DNA of 64,000 bases. Source: Gallibacterium trehalosifermentans (GTDB lineage Bacteria; Pseudomonadota; Gammaproteobacteria; Enterobacterales; Pasteurellaceae). The stretch lies in the NCBI RefSeq assembly GCF_042433055.1, contig NZ_JBHLWB010000008.1, positions 62,001 to 126,000 of the forward strand, written 5' to 3'. Positions 8,564 to 17,172 of this stretch are shown here, in pieces. Below the pieces are notes generated by a model. It was not told the DNA's origin and ran no database searches. It was given only the letters and a program-made list of their open reading frames with translations. Each line of letters opens with the position of its first letter. Positions within the stretch are counted from its first letter, which is position 1. Both the position numbers and the translations under genes were made by a program.

Positions 8564-9393
8564 AAAAGCAAAAATCTATCTTAGGCGATATTATTTCGCA
8601 TACCTATCTGATGATAGTTACTGTAATTGCTGTTTTCCCACTGATTTGGATCGTTATTTCTTCCATCAAAGGAAAAGGTGAGTTAACAGCGGATCCTACA
8701 AGCTTTTGGCCAAAAGTTTTTACCCTAGATTATTATCGCCATGTTATCTATGACTTAAATTTTATTATCAATATTAAAAATAGCTTGTTTATTGCATTAA
8801 GTACCACATTGATCGCAACGGTGATCTCCGCCATGGCAGCTTATGGAATAGTTCGTTTCTTTCCAAGACTAGGACGAATAATGTCTAAAGTCTTAATTAC
8901 TACCTATATTTTCCCTCCAATTCTATTAGCGATTCCTTATTCCATTGTGATGGCAAAAGTGGGCTTAGCGAATACCAGTTTAGGATTGGTGATTGTGTAT
9001 CTGTCTTTTAGTGTGCCTTATGCCGTTTGGTTATTGGTTGGTTTTTTCCAAACAGTGCCGATAGAAATTGAGGAGGCTGCGAAGATTGATGGTGCAAATA
9101 AATTCACGGTGTTTTTCAAAATTGTATTGCCACTGGTCGCACCAGGAATTGTCGCAACTGCCATCTATACCTTTATTAATGCGTGGAATGAATTTTTATA
9201 TGCGCTGATTTTAGTAAACGATACTAGCAAAATGACGGTTGCAGTGGCATTACGTTCATTAAATGGTGCAGAGATTTTGGACTGGGGCGATATGATGGCG
9301 GCTTCAGTATTAGTGGTGCTTCCTTCGGTACTCTTCTTCTGCTTTATCCAAAATAAGATAGCAGGCGGATTATCTGAAGGTTCAGTGAAATAA
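8560..9393 (+). CDS. Sugar ABC transporter permease, second subunit (UgpE/MalG-like)
   Basis: 277 residues from the ATG at 8560, preceded by AAGAAGGAG and overlapping the previous stop. It has six predicted membrane helices, and the EAA loop is EIEEAAKIDGANKFTVFFKIVLP followed by the typical AWNEFLYALIL segment of MalG-type permeases. It forms a heterodimer with the preceding permease in the inner membrane. The next gene, an oxidoreductase, starts 42 bases downstream. Confidence 0.88.
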   Translation: MKKQKSILGDIISHTYLMIVTVIAVFPLIWIVISSIKGKGELTADPTSFWPKVFTLDYYRHVIYDLNFIINIKNSLFIALSTTLIATVISAMAAYGIVRFFPRLGRIMSKVLITTYIFPPILLAIPYSIVMAKVGLANTSLGLVIVYLSFSVPYAVWLLVGFFQTVPIEIEEAAKIDGANKFTVFFKIVLPLVAPGIVATAIYTFINAWNEFLYALILVNDTSKMTVAVALRSLNGAEILDWGDMMAASVLVVLPSVLFFCFIQNKIAGGLSEGSVK

Positions 9394-9435
9394 GAAATTA
9401 ATTGTTAAAACTTGGTATTCTCAAGGAGAAAGAAA

Positions 9436-10545
9436 ATGGTGAAATATGGTGTCGTGGGTGTAGGCTATTTTGGTGCAGATTTAGCTCGCTTTATGAATGA
9501 AAATGATGATGCAAAAGTAACGGTAGTCTATGATCCAGAAAATGGAAAATCGATAGCCGAAGAACTGCAGTGTGATGTGGCAGAAAGTTTAGAAGCGTTG
9601 GTGGGGCGAGAAGATGTTGATTGTGTTATTGTTGCTACCCCAAATTATTTACATAAAGAACCTGTGTTATTAGCGGCAAAACATAAGAAACATGTTTTCT
9701 GTGAAAAGCCGATAGCATTAAGTTATGCCGATTGTGATGAGATGGTGCGTACTTGTGAAGAGAATGGTGTTACCTTTATGGCTGGACATATTATGAATTT
9801 CTTTAATGGGGTACATCATGCAAAAGAGCTGATTAATCAAGGTGTGATTGGTAAAGTGTTGTACTGCCATACCGCTCGCAATGGTTGGGAAGATGAACAA
9901 CCAACCATTTCTTGGAAAAAAATCAGAGAAAAATCAGGCGGACATCTTTATCACCATATTCACGAATTAGATTGTGTGCAATTCTTAATGGGAGGTATGC
10001 CCAAAACGGTTACAATGACCGCAGGTAATGTAGCACATCAAGGTGAAAAATTTGGTGATGAAGATGATATGTTATTTGTGAATATGGAATTTGATGATGG
10101 ACGTTTCGCTGTTTTAGAGTGGGGGTCGGCATTCCGTTGGGGCGAACATTATGTGTTAATTCAGGGGGAGAAAGGGGCAATTAAATTAGATATGTATCAT
10201 TGCGGTGGCACATTGCGTGTAGATGGCAAAGATACCTATTTCTTAATTCATGAATCTCAAGAAGAAGATGATGACCGTACTCGTATTTATATGGGGACAG
10301 AAATGGACGGTGCAATCCAATATGGGCACCCAGGTAAACGCACACCATTGTGGTTAAGTTCAGTAATGAAAAAAGAGATGAAATACCTTAATGATATTAT
10401 GCACGGTATGCAGCCAACAACCGAATTTGAGAAACTCCTAACAGGTGAGGCTGCGCGAGCTGCTATTGCAACTGCTGATGCGTGTACTCGATCTCGTTAT
10501 GAAAATCGAAAAGTGGCTGTAGCCGAAATTATCAATGGTAAATAA
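9436..10545 (+). CDS. GFO/IDH/MOCA-family sugar oxidoreductase
   Basis: 369 residues from ATG 9436, with AAGGAGAA seven bases upstream. The N-terminal Rossmann fold begins YGVVGVGYFG; ATPNYLH and the canonical CEKPIAL (E90-K91-P92) follow, then GGHLYHHIHELD (173-179) and a C-terminal substrate domain. Members oxidise or reduce sugar hydroxyls with tightly bound or exchangeable NAD(P). As last gene of the importer operon it probably acts on the imported carbohydrate in the cytoplasm. It shares the HxIHELD segment with the divergent oxidoreductase at 3219-4298, so the two are paralogues that may act in sequence. Substrate unknown. Confidence 0.82.
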   Translation: MVKYGVVGVGYFGADLARFMNENDDAKVTVVYDPENGKSIAEELQCDVAESLEALVGREDVDCVIVATPNYLHKEPVLLAAKHKKHVFCEKPIALSYADCDEMVRTCEENGVTFMAGHIMNFFNGVHHAKELINQGVIGKVLYCHTARNGWEDEQPTISWKKIREKSGGHLYHHIHELDCVQFLMGGMPKTVTMTAGNVAHQGEKFGDEDDMLFVNMEFDDGRFAVLEWGSAFRWGEHYVLIQGEKGAIKLDMYHCGGTLRVDGKDTYFLIHESQEEDDDRTRIYMGTEMDGAIQYGHPGKRTPLWLSSVMKKEMKYLNDIMHGMQPTTEFEKLLTGEAARAAIATADACTRSRYENRKVAVAEIINGK

Positions 10546-10570
10546 ACAAGCAGTTTCATTGCGTTAATTA

Positions 10571-10603
10571 AAATAGCCGAGCAGTTTGTCGGCTATTTTT
10601 TTA
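10571..10603 (+). terminator. Terminator of the sugar importer operon
   Basis: A 10-bp stem (10571-10580 with 10589-10598) with an 8-base loop runs into seven T residues (10596-10602). It could also serve the convergent amidotransferase gene. Confidence 0.8.
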
Positions 10604-10633
10604 TTGTTCATCTGTTTGGAAAGAAATGGGATA

Positions 10634-11461
10634 TTACGCAATTTTCATATTACCTAATGTTCCGTCATCTTCAATTTGTTTTGCTTGTCCGATAATTTCT
10701 TTTATTTTTTCGCCATCTTTAAACATCACAAATCCACCGTTTTCCATTTTGGTCCAGCATTCATTTTTTGTTAATGGTTGGGTAGAGATAATGGTAACTT
10801 TATCGCCTGGTTTGGCATAATCGTTAAAGTCAATAAAGCCGTCATCATCAACACGGAAAGCTTTGCCAAATGGTGCTTTGCGTGTGAGGTAGTGTAAGAA
10901 AGTTGAGCAATGTGCAATCATAAATTGCCCATTAGATAAGATAAAATTAAATGTACCTAATTGAGCGAGTTCTTGGGTAACTTCATAGACAGCGGCAAAG
11001 ATTTCTTCTTCACTTGGTTTGCGATGATAGCGGCGTTTTAAAAACTCTGCCATATAACAGAACGCGGCTTCTGAATCGGTTGAACCGATCGGTTGGGCAC
11101 GACAATCAGATAAATCTGGTAAGGTTTTTAAATTACCATTATGTGCGAAAACCCAGTTTTCTCCCCAGATCTCACGCATAAAGGGGTGCGTATTTTCTAA
11201 GTTCACATCGCCTTGTGTTGCTTTTCGGATATGTGCTATCACATTAAGTGATTTGATGTGATATTGTTTAACGCAATCAGCAATCGGTGATGAACTACAT
11301 GGTTTGTCATCACGAAAAACGCGAACACCTTTCCCTTCAAAAAAGGCGATACCAAAACCATCTGAATGGCAATCAGTTATCCCTGCACGACGACGGAAGC
11401 CTTCAAAGGAAAACACAATGTCGGTTGGGGTATTACAATTCATTCCCAGTAATTGACACAT
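10634..11461 (-). CDS. Class II glutamine amidotransferase (YafJ-like)
   Basis: 275 residues. After removal of Met the N-terminal Cys2 (MCQLLGMN) is the nucleophile of class II glutaminase domains. HIRKATQG, the oxyanion and glutamine-binding residues FAHNGNL, and STDSEAAF follow in the usual order. The protein has only the glutaminase half, like E. coli YafJ, so its ammonia acceptor is unknown. It is a single gene convergent with the importer operon; about 150 AT-rich bases precede its start and probably hold its promoter. Confidence 0.8.
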   Translation of the reverse strand: MCQLLGMNCNTPTDIVFSFEGFRRRAGITDCHSDGFGIAFFEGKGVRVFRDDKPCSSSPIADCVKQYHIKSLNVIAHIRKATQGDVNLENTHPFMREIWGENWVFAHNGNLKTLPDLSDCRAQPIGSTDSEAAFCYMAEFLKRRYHRKPSEEEIFAAVYEVTQELAQLGTFNFILSNGQFMIAHCSTFLHYLTRKAPFGKAFRVDDDGFIDFNDYAKPGDKVTIISTQPLTKNECWTKMENGGFVMFKDGEKIKEIIGQAKQIEDDGTLGNMKIA

Positions 11462-11615
11462 AATTTAACCTATGAAAATAAATTTAGTAAAAATAAGAGT
11501 GCGTATTATAAATGGATAATTCACATATGAGTAGTAAGGTTATTAATAATTATTTGTTATATAAAAGTCTATTTTGTTGTTAAATGGTTATTAATGGTGG
11601 TTTGCTATAGTGATT

Positions 11616-12119
11616 TTAGCGACAAGTTAGGTGAGTTTTTGCTAATTTCTGTTGTGCACGGCGTTGTTGGAAAAATTGGCTAATTTTTTGACTGCACGCT
11701 TGAGCGAGTACACCAGAAGTAATCTCTACTACATGATTCATTCGATAATCATCAAAAAGGTGGAAACGGGAGCCGATTGCACCTGTTTTATAATCCATTG
11801 CGCCGAAGACTAAACGTTTAATGCGACTATGTAGAATCGCACCTGCACACATTGGACAAGGTTCTAATGTAACATAGAGTGTTGTATTGAGTAGGCGATA
11901 ATTTTGGATTTTTTGTCCCGCTTGGCGTAATGCGATAATTTCTGCGTGAGCTGTAGGATCTGATAGCGTAATGGATTGATTCCAACCTTCGGCAATAATT
12001 TCACCGTGTGCATCGACTAATACTGCGCCAACAGGGATTTCTCCCATGGCTGCAGCTTTATCTGCTAAAGTTAAGGCATATTGCATAAACTGTTGATCTT
12101 GTTCGGTCATAATGTGCAT
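11616..12119 (-). CDS. tadA: tRNA-specific adenosine deaminase
   Basis: 167 residues of the cytidine/deoxycytidylate deaminase fold. The zinc and proton-shuttle motif HAEIIALRQA and the zinc ligands PCPMCAGA are present, with the TadA-type substrate segment DYKTGAIGS. TadA converts the wobble adenosine of tRNA-Arg(ACG) to inosine and is essential. The start could be the ATG at 12119 or 12110 (MTEQDQQ); neither has a clear ribosome site. It lies 9 bases downstream of a tRNA-Arg gene on the same strand and may be transcribed with it, although that tRNA (CCU) is not a TadA substrate. Confidence 0.88.
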   Translation of the reverse strand: MHIMTEQDQQFMQYALTLADKAAAMGEIPVGAVLVDAHGEIIAEGWNQSITLSDPTAHAEIIALRQAGQKIQNYRLLNTTLYVTLEPCPMCAGAILHSRIKRLVFGAMDYKTGAIGSRFHLFDDYRMNHVVEITSGVLAQACSQKISQFFQQRRAQQKLAKTHLTCR

Positions 12120-12128
12120 AAAAGTGAT

Positions 12129-12205
12129 TGGCGAACGTGGGCGGATTTGAACCGCCGACCTACCCCTTAGGAGGGGGTTGCTCTATCCAACTGAGCTACA
12201 CATTC
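12129..12205 (-). tRNA. tRNA-Arg (anticodon CCU)
   Basis: A complete cloverleaf can be folded: 7-bp acceptor GAATGTG/CACGTTC with one G-U pair, D stem GCTC/GAGC, anticodon stem ACCCC/GGGGT with loop CTCCTAA, T stem GGCGG/CCGCC with TTCAAAT, discriminator G and encoded CCA. Total 77 bases. The anticodon CCU (12169-12171) reads the rare AGG arginine codon. It lies between rapZ and tadA. No integrase or island is attached to it here. Confidence 0.95.
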
Positions 12206-12216
12206 GTAAAATTGAG

Positions 12217-13089
12217 CTAGTTAGTATTGTTATTTTTGTGTTCTTGGCGAAGTAAAGAAATATGCTGAATTTTAATATTTTTTCCTTTCGCTTTAAAGTA
12301 ATCCGCTAATTGTTGTGCTATATACACTGATCGGTGTTTACCGCCAGTACAACCGATACAAATTGTTAAATAACTACGGTTATTTTGTTCAAGCTGTGGT
12401 AACCAAGTTTCGATGTAATTACGTGTAGAATAAAGAAACTCACGTACTACATCATATTGTCGTAAGAAATTAATAATTGGCTGATCTAAGCCTGTGAGTG
12501 GGCGTAGTTTAGGTTCCCAGTGTGGATTAGGTAGAAAGCGCACATCAAAAATATAATCGGCATCTTGTGGAATACCGTATTTGAAACCAAATGATTTAAT
12601 GACAATTTGCAGTTCTTTATTACCGTTACCTCGTACAAACTCACGTAGTTTTTCGGCGAGTTGGTGAGTGGATAAATTTGTGGTATCAATCACAAAGTTA
12701 GCGTGTTGAAATAACGGTTCAAGCCGTTCTTTCTCTAAATCAATCGATCCCTCTAACGAGAGATTATCTTTAGAAAGTGGGTGTACACGTCGAGTATCAC
12801 TATAACGGCGGATTAAGGTATTGCGATCGGCATCAAGATAAATAATTTTAGTATTGCAGGAGTGAGGCAACTGCTCAAGTGTTGTTTCTAATTCTTGTGG
12901 TTGTAGTGGAATATTACGAATATCGACACTAATGGCAATAGTTTGTTGACTAGAGGTTAATTTTTCAATCAGTTGAGGGATAAGAAATAAGGGTAAGTTA
13001 TCAATACAATAATAGCCAATGTCTTCTAATGCACGTAGTGCAATCGATTTCCCTGCACCTGAGCGACCACTAATAATAACAAGCTCCAT
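12217..13089 (-). CDS. rapZ: RNase adapter protein RapZ
   Basis: 290 residues from ATG 13089, which follows GGGAGGA by 4 bases; a longer frame upstream overlaps ptsN and is not needed. The N-terminal kinase-like domain starts MELVIISGRSGAGKS (Walker A), with the DTRRVHPLS region. The C-terminal RNA-binding domain ends in CIGCTGGKHRSVYIAQQLA. In enterobacteria RapZ delivers the small RNA GlmZ to RNase E and so controls glucosamine-6-phosphate synthase. It follows ptsN directly, as in the E. coli rpoN cluster. Whether this organism has GlmY/GlmZ cannot be seen in the window. Confidence 0.9.
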   Translation of the reverse strand: MELVIISGRSGAGKSIALRALEDIGYYCIDNLPLFLIPQLIEKLTSSQQTIAISVDIRNIPLQPQELETTLEQLPHSCNTKIIYLDADRNTLIRRYSDTRRVHPLSKDNLSLEGSIDLEKERLEPLFQHANFVIDTTNLSTHQLAEKLREFVRGNGNKELQIVIKSFGFKYGIPQDADYIFDVRFLPNPHWEPKLRPLTGLDQPIINFLRQYDVVREFLYSTRNYIETWLPQLEQNNRSYLTICIGCTGGKHRSVYIAQQLADYFKAKGKNIKIQHISLLRQEHKNNNTN

Positions 13090-13114
13090 AATATCCTCCC
13101 AGTTTTGATTCAAT

Positions 13115-13621
13115 TCAGAGTGAATGATCGGTAGTTTGTTCGCTTTCTTCTGAGCGTTCAAGTGATTCTACATGATCAAACGTGAGGAAAATTGACCAAA
13201 CTTCCTCAGGGCTCTTGGCTAAGCGTAATTGTTTACATAAATTTTTATCAGAAAAACATTCTGCTAGATAAGGGAGTAGCGGTGAACAACTTGGGCAACA
13301 GGTTTCTGGAATTAAAATTGCAAAGATGAGATCTACATCACGGTGATCTGCCGAGTCGTATTTAATCGGTGTGTTAAGTTGTAAAAATACGGCAATAGGC
13401 TTATCTCCTACAGCAAGTTTTGCGTGCGGAATGGCAATACCATTGTTTAACCCAGTATTTCCCATGCGTTCTCGATGACAGATTGCTTCAAAACAACTAT
13501 TTTCTTGTTCATCGGTTTGTGATGAAACAATATTACAGATTAATTCAAAAACACGTTTTTTACTGGAACATAATAAACCAGTGCGAATATTTTCTTTTTT
13601 GAGAAAGTCGGTAATTTTCAT
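13115..13621 (-). CDS. ptsN: Nitrogen-related PTS enzyme IIA (EIIA-Ntr)
   Basis: 168 residues with the mannitol-type EIIA fold. The phosphorylated histidine lies in NNGIAIPHAK, and ICHRERMGNTGL precedes it, as in PtsN. Phosphorylated through EI-Ntr and NPr, the protein modulates potassium transport and other regulators. In most gammaproteobacteria rpoN and hpf separate it from lptB; here lptB is 20 bases upstream with nothing between. No npr follows rapZ. The C-terminal tail is acidic and slightly longer than in E. coli (163). Confidence 0.88.
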   Translation of the reverse strand: MKITDFLKKENIRTGLLCSSKKRVFELICNIVSSQTDEQENSCFEAICHRERMGNTGLNNGIAIPHAKLAVGDKPIAVFLQLNTPIKYDSADHRDVDLIFAILIPETCCPSCSPLLPYLAECFSDKNLCKQLRLAKSPEEVWSIFLTFDHVESLERSEESEQTTDHSL

Positions 13622-13641
13622 ACAAGAATTTAGGTATAAAA

Positions 13642-14367
13642 TTAAAGTTTAAAATGCTCACCAAGGTAAACACGTTTTACATGTTCATCGGCTAAAACTT
13701 GTTGTGGCGTACCATTTGCAATCATTTTTCCTTCACTCACAATATAAGCGCGTTCACAGACATCTAGTGTTTCGCGTACATTGTGGTCTGTAATTAAGAC
13801 GCCTAAACCTCGATCTCGCAATGCTTGAATAATATTTTTAATATCTAATACTGAAATTGGATCAACGCCAGCAAAAGGTTCGTCTAGTAAGATAAATTTT
13901 GGATTGGCGGCTAATGCACGCGCAATTTCAACTCGACGGCGTTCCCCTCCTGAGAGAGCTTGCCCTAAATTATCTTTGATATGGCTAATGTGAAACTCAT
14001 CAAGCAGACGCTCGAGTTCGTCAATACGTTGATCTTTGGTCAAGTCTTTACGGATTTCTAATACTGCCATTAAATTATCATAGACAGATAAACGGCGGAA
14101 AATAGAGGCTTCCTGTGGTAGATAGCCGATGCCTTGTTTGGCACGTTGGTGCATTGGTAAACGGCTAATATCTTGATTATCAATACTAATTTTACCGTCA
14201 TCGTGGCTAATTAGCCCAACGACCATATAGAAAGTGGTGGTTTTTCCCGCACCATTTGGACCTAATAAGCCAACAATTTCCCCAGAATTAATGGTTAAAC
14301 TTACTCCATTAACGACAGAACGCCCTTTATAACTTTTGCTTAGATGTTCAGCAGATAAAACAGACAT
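13642..14367 (-). CDS. lptB: LPS export ABC ATPase LptB
   Basis: 241 residues. Walker A GPNGAGKTT, Q-loop YLPQEASIFRRLSVYDNLMAVLEIR, signature LSGGERRRVEIARAL, Walker B ILLDEPFAGVDP and switch histidine in ITDHNVRETL are all present. LptB powers LptFG to extract lipopolysaccharide from the inner membrane and push it along LptC and LptA. It is the third gene of lptC-lptA-lptB, 8 bases after lptA. Length equals E. coli LptB. LptF and LptG are not in the window. Confidence 0.95.
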   Translation of the reverse strand: MSVLSAEHLSKSYKGRSVVNGVSLTINSGEIVGLLGPNGAGKTTTFYMVVGLISHDDGKISIDNQDISRLPMHQRAKQGIGYLPQEASIFRRLSVYDNLMAVLEIRKDLTKDQRIDELERLLDEFHISHIKDNLGQALSGGERRRVEIARALAANPKFILLDEPFAGVDPISVLDIKNIIQALRDRGLGVLITDHNVRETLDVCERAYIVSEGKMIANGTPQQVLADEHVKRVYLGEHFKL

Positions 14368-14375
14368 AATATGCT

Positions 14376-14894
14376 CTATTTAGATTTTAGTTGGTTTGGA
14401 ATTAAAACTGTTTTCACGCGTGAAGCCCCATTACCATTGGCTTTTAGTTGTTGTTTCTTCACATCATAAGTAATTAAATCGCCATTAATGCGACTATCTG
14501 CTTGTTTCAGTTTTGCATTTCCGATTAAAGTAAGAAATTCTTTCCCTAAATCATAATGTACTTTGTTCGCATCACCATAGACAATTTTGCCATTATCTAA
14601 TTGTTGTTGAAATTTCACTGGTGAACCAAACGCCTCAATAGTTTCTTTTTTATTTTTTGCTTTTTCTTTGTCGTTTGGGCGAGTGATCACAACTTTATCT
14701 GCATGAATTTTGACGCTACCTTGAGTGATGACTACATTATCTGTAAAGGTAACAACATTACTGCTTAAATCAAGTGATTGATTATTCGATTCAATATTAA
14801 TTGGTTGTTCAGAATCTCCAATTAAGGCGAATGTAGAATAACTAAATAATAAGGTTAATAAACCAAGGAGTGTTAAATTAGTTTTGAATTTCAT
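14376..14894 (-). CDS. lptA: Periplasmic LPS transport bridge protein LptA
   Basis: 172 residues with a signal peptide (about residues 1-23, ending in TFA). The mature OstA/LptA beta-jellyroll has the marks PINIESNNQSLDLSSNVVTFTDNVVI and VKIHADKV. LptA polymerises between LptC in the inner membrane and LptD in the outer membrane and shields lipid A acyl chains. Its start overlaps the lptC stop by 17 bases, so translation is probably coupled. Confidence 0.92.
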   Translation of the reverse strand: MKFKTNLTLLGLLTLLFSYSTFALIGDSEQPINIESNNQSLDLSSNVVTFTDNVVITQGSVKIHADKVVITRPNDKEKAKNKKETIEAFGSPVKFQQQLDNGKIVYGDANKVHYDLGKEFLTLIGNAKLKQADSRINGDLITYDVKKQQLKANGNGASRVKTVLIPNQLKSK

Positions 14895-15429
14895 AATATG
14901 TTTTAACCTGTTCTTTTAGCGTTGCAAGTTGTTTTTGTAGGTTACCGTCTAGGACTTTGCCATTACTGGTGAAATTTAACCCTGTTAGCCTAACCATTGT
15001 ATCAGAAGTGATATCTTGTGTCGTTAAATTGACAAATGCTTTCTCTGTATCAATTTTTTGTAGTTTTGAATTTTTTTGTAAACTTTGTAACTTCACGTTA
15101 CCTTGCAAAGTTAAATTATCTTTATTCGTTAAAATGGCTTTATCGGCCTGTAATTGCCAGATTTTTACATTATTTTCATCATAAATATATAGAATAGGCT
15201 GTGTGAAAATTGCTCTATCGTCATTAAAATAGGCAACATGAGCAGATTCAGCTTGGTATTGAACCAACCCCGTTGGACCATAGACTGTGGTTGTCATCTG
15301 TTGTGCAATATATTCTGGATCGGAATCTTTTTTACTTAGCAGTGGTACATCAGTTTGTTGTAAAGAATAAAGCCATGCTGATAGTGTGATTACGATAATA
15401 GAGAGTACGATATTCCAACGAATGGACAT
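14878..15429 (-). CDS. lptC: LPS export protein LptC
   Basis: 183 residues: one N-terminal membrane anchor (about residues 5-24) followed by a periplasmic LptC/OstA-like domain with TTVYGPTGLVQYQAESAHVAYF. It receives lipopolysaccharide from LptBFG and passes it to LptA. It is the first gene of the lptCAB-ptsN-rapZ run. In E. coli kdsC and kdsD lie upstream; here they are absent and lptC is divergent from mlaF across 137 bases. Confidence 0.9.
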   Translation of the reverse strand: MSIRWNIVLSIIVITLSAWLYSLQQTDVPLLSKKDSDPEYIAQQMTTTVYGPTGLVQYQAESAHVAYFNDDRAIFTQPILYIYDENNVKIWQLQADKAILTNKDNLTLQGNVKLQSLQKNSKLQKIDTEKAFVNLTTQDITSDTMVRLTGLNFTSNGKVLDGNLQKQLATLKEQVKTYYEIQN

Positions 15430-15566
15430 AGATCATCTACCTTTTTTGGAAAATTTAGCGGGCGGATCATACCATAAAATTGCAATAAGTAAGTTCTTTT
15501 TCAACAAGCCAGTGATATTCTGCTAAAATAGCTCCTCCACGATCCAAGGTAGAAGGCAGCAAAAGA

Positions 15567-16361
15567 ATGCAAGATATTCTTATTGAAGTTAAAAATTTGA
15601 CGTTTAAGCGTGGTGAAAGAACCATTTATCACAATCTAAATTTGAGTATTGAACGAGGAAAAATTACTGCCATTATGGGGCCTTCAGGCATAGGCAAAAC
15701 CACTTTATTAAAACTGATTGGTGGGCAACTCATTCCAGAAAAAGGGCAGATTTTATTAGAGGGGCAAGATATTTGTAGTTTGTCAACAAAAGCGTTATAT
15801 CAAGTGCGTGAAAGAATGGGAATGCTATTTCAGTCAGGGGCTTTATTTACTGATATGACAACTTTTGAAAATGTTGCCTTTCCAATTAGAGAGCATACTC
15901 ATCTTCCCGAGTCAATTATCCGTAAAATGGTATTGATGAAATTAGAAACAGTAGGGTTGCGTGGCGCAGCGGAATTAATGCCAAATGAACTTTCTGGTGG
16001 CATGGCGCGTCGTGCAGCGTTAGCGCGTGCGATTGCTTTAGATCCAGATTTAATTATGTATGATGAGCCATTTACTGGGCAAGATCCGATCAGTATGGGG
16101 GTGATTGTTGATTTAATTAAAAAGTTAAATCAAACCTTAGATTTAACCTCGATTGTGATTTCACATGATGTTACTGAAGTGTTAAGCATTGCGGATTATG
16201 GTTATATTGTCGCAGAACAGAAAATCATAGCTGAGGGGACGCCAGAACAGTTAAAAGCGAGTACCGATCCGCGTGTGATTCAATTTTTATCTGGGCAGGC
16301 AGATGGGCCTGTGAAATTCCATTACCCAGCGGAACCTTATGAAGAGGAGTTATTTCAGTGA
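15567..16361 (+). CDS. mlaF: Phospholipid transport ABC ATPase MlaF
   Basis: 264 residues. Walker A GPSGIGKTT, Q-loop MLFQSGALFTDMTTFENVAFP, signature LSGGMARRAALARA, Walker B MYDEPFTGQDP and switch histidine VISHDVTEV are present. The LSGGMARR signature and the QDP aspartate loop mark MlaF. It works with MlaE, MlaD and MlaB to move phospholipids between the outer and inner membranes and keep outer-leaflet asymmetry. First of a tight operon: its stop overlaps the mlaE start by 4 bases. Confidence 0.95.
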   Translation: MQDILIEVKNLTFKRGERTIYHNLNLSIERGKITAIMGPSGIGKTTLLKLIGGQLIPEKGQILLEGQDICSLSTKALYQVRERMGMLFQSGALFTDMTTFENVAFPIREHTHLPESIIRKMVLMKLETVGLRGAAELMPNELSGGMARRAALARAIALDPDLIMYDEPFTGQDPISMGVIVDLIKKLNQTLDLTSIVISHDVTEVLSIADYGYIVAEQKIIAEGTPEQLKASTDPRVIQFLSGQADGPVKFHYPAEPYEEELFQ

Positions 16362-17143
16362 AATTAACAGTAATTGAGCGACTTGGAAAATATGGTGTGC
16401 GTTGGATTCGTACATTAGGTAAATCAGGGTTGATGTTATATGGTGCATTGATTGGAAAACCGCAATTTCGTAAGAGTTTCCCGTTAGTGGTAAAACAACT
16501 TTATGTGCTAGGTGTGCAGTCTTTATTAATTATTGTATTGTCTGGGCTATTTATTGGTATGGTCTTGGGGTTACAAGGCTATGTCATTTTAGTCGATTTT
16601 TCTGCTGAAACGAGTTTAGGGCAATTAGTTGCATTATCGCTATTACGTGAATTAGGACCAGTCGTTACAGCACTATTATTTGCAGGGCGAGCGGGCTCAG
16701 CATTAACAGCAGAAATTGGTTTGATGAAAGCGACAGAACAATTATCTGGGCTAGAGATGATGGCGGTGAATCCATTACGCCGAGTAATAGCGCCAAGATT
16801 TTGGGCAGGTATGATTGCTATGCCTTTGTTAGCATTAATTTTTACCGCTGTGGGTATCTGGGGTGGCTCATTAGTTGGCGTTGATTGGAAAGGTGTTGAT
16901 AGCGGTAGTTTTTGGGCTGTGATGCAAAATGCGGTGTTGTGGAGTAAAGATATTGGCAACGGCATAATTAAAAGTCTCTTTTTTGCTGTCAGTGTGGTGT
17001 GGATTGCGTTGTTTAACGGCTATAACGCTATGCCAACCTCAGAGGGGATTAGCCAAGCAACAACAAAAACAGTAGTACAGGCTTCATTAGTCGTATTAGG
17101 ATTAGATTTTATTTTGACTGCATTAATGTTTGGTAGCAATTAA
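16358..17143 (+). CDS. mlaE: Phospholipid transport permease MlaE
   Basis: 261 residues with five to six membrane helices. Family signatures are FIGMVLGLQGYVIL, LLRELGPVVTALLFAGRAGSALTAEIGLMKATEQL and MMAVNPLRRVIAPRFWAGM. The start overlaps mlaF as ATGA. It is the permease of the MlaFEDB complex and precedes mlaD by 29 bases, the standard order. Confidence 0.95.
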   Translation: MKLTVIERLGKYGVRWIRTLGKSGLMLYGALIGKPQFRKSFPLVVKQLYVLGVQSLLIIVLSGLFIGMVLGLQGYVILVDFSAETSLGQLVALSLLRELGPVVTALLFAGRAGSALTAEIGLMKATEQLSGLEMMAVNPLRRVIAPRFWAGMIAMPLLALIFTAVGIWGGSLVGVDWKGVDSGSFWAVMQNAVLWSKDIGNGIIKSLFFAVSVVWIALFNGYNAMPTSEGISQATTKTVVQASLVVLGLDFILTALMFGSN

Positions 17144-17172
17144 TCGCAGTATGACTGAGATAAGGATAAGTT

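Noticed and set aside
12129..12205. tRNA-Arg gene as an island attachment site
   Set aside because: No integrase, direct repeat of the tRNA 3' end or foreign-looking block lies beside it; neighbours are conserved housekeeping genes.
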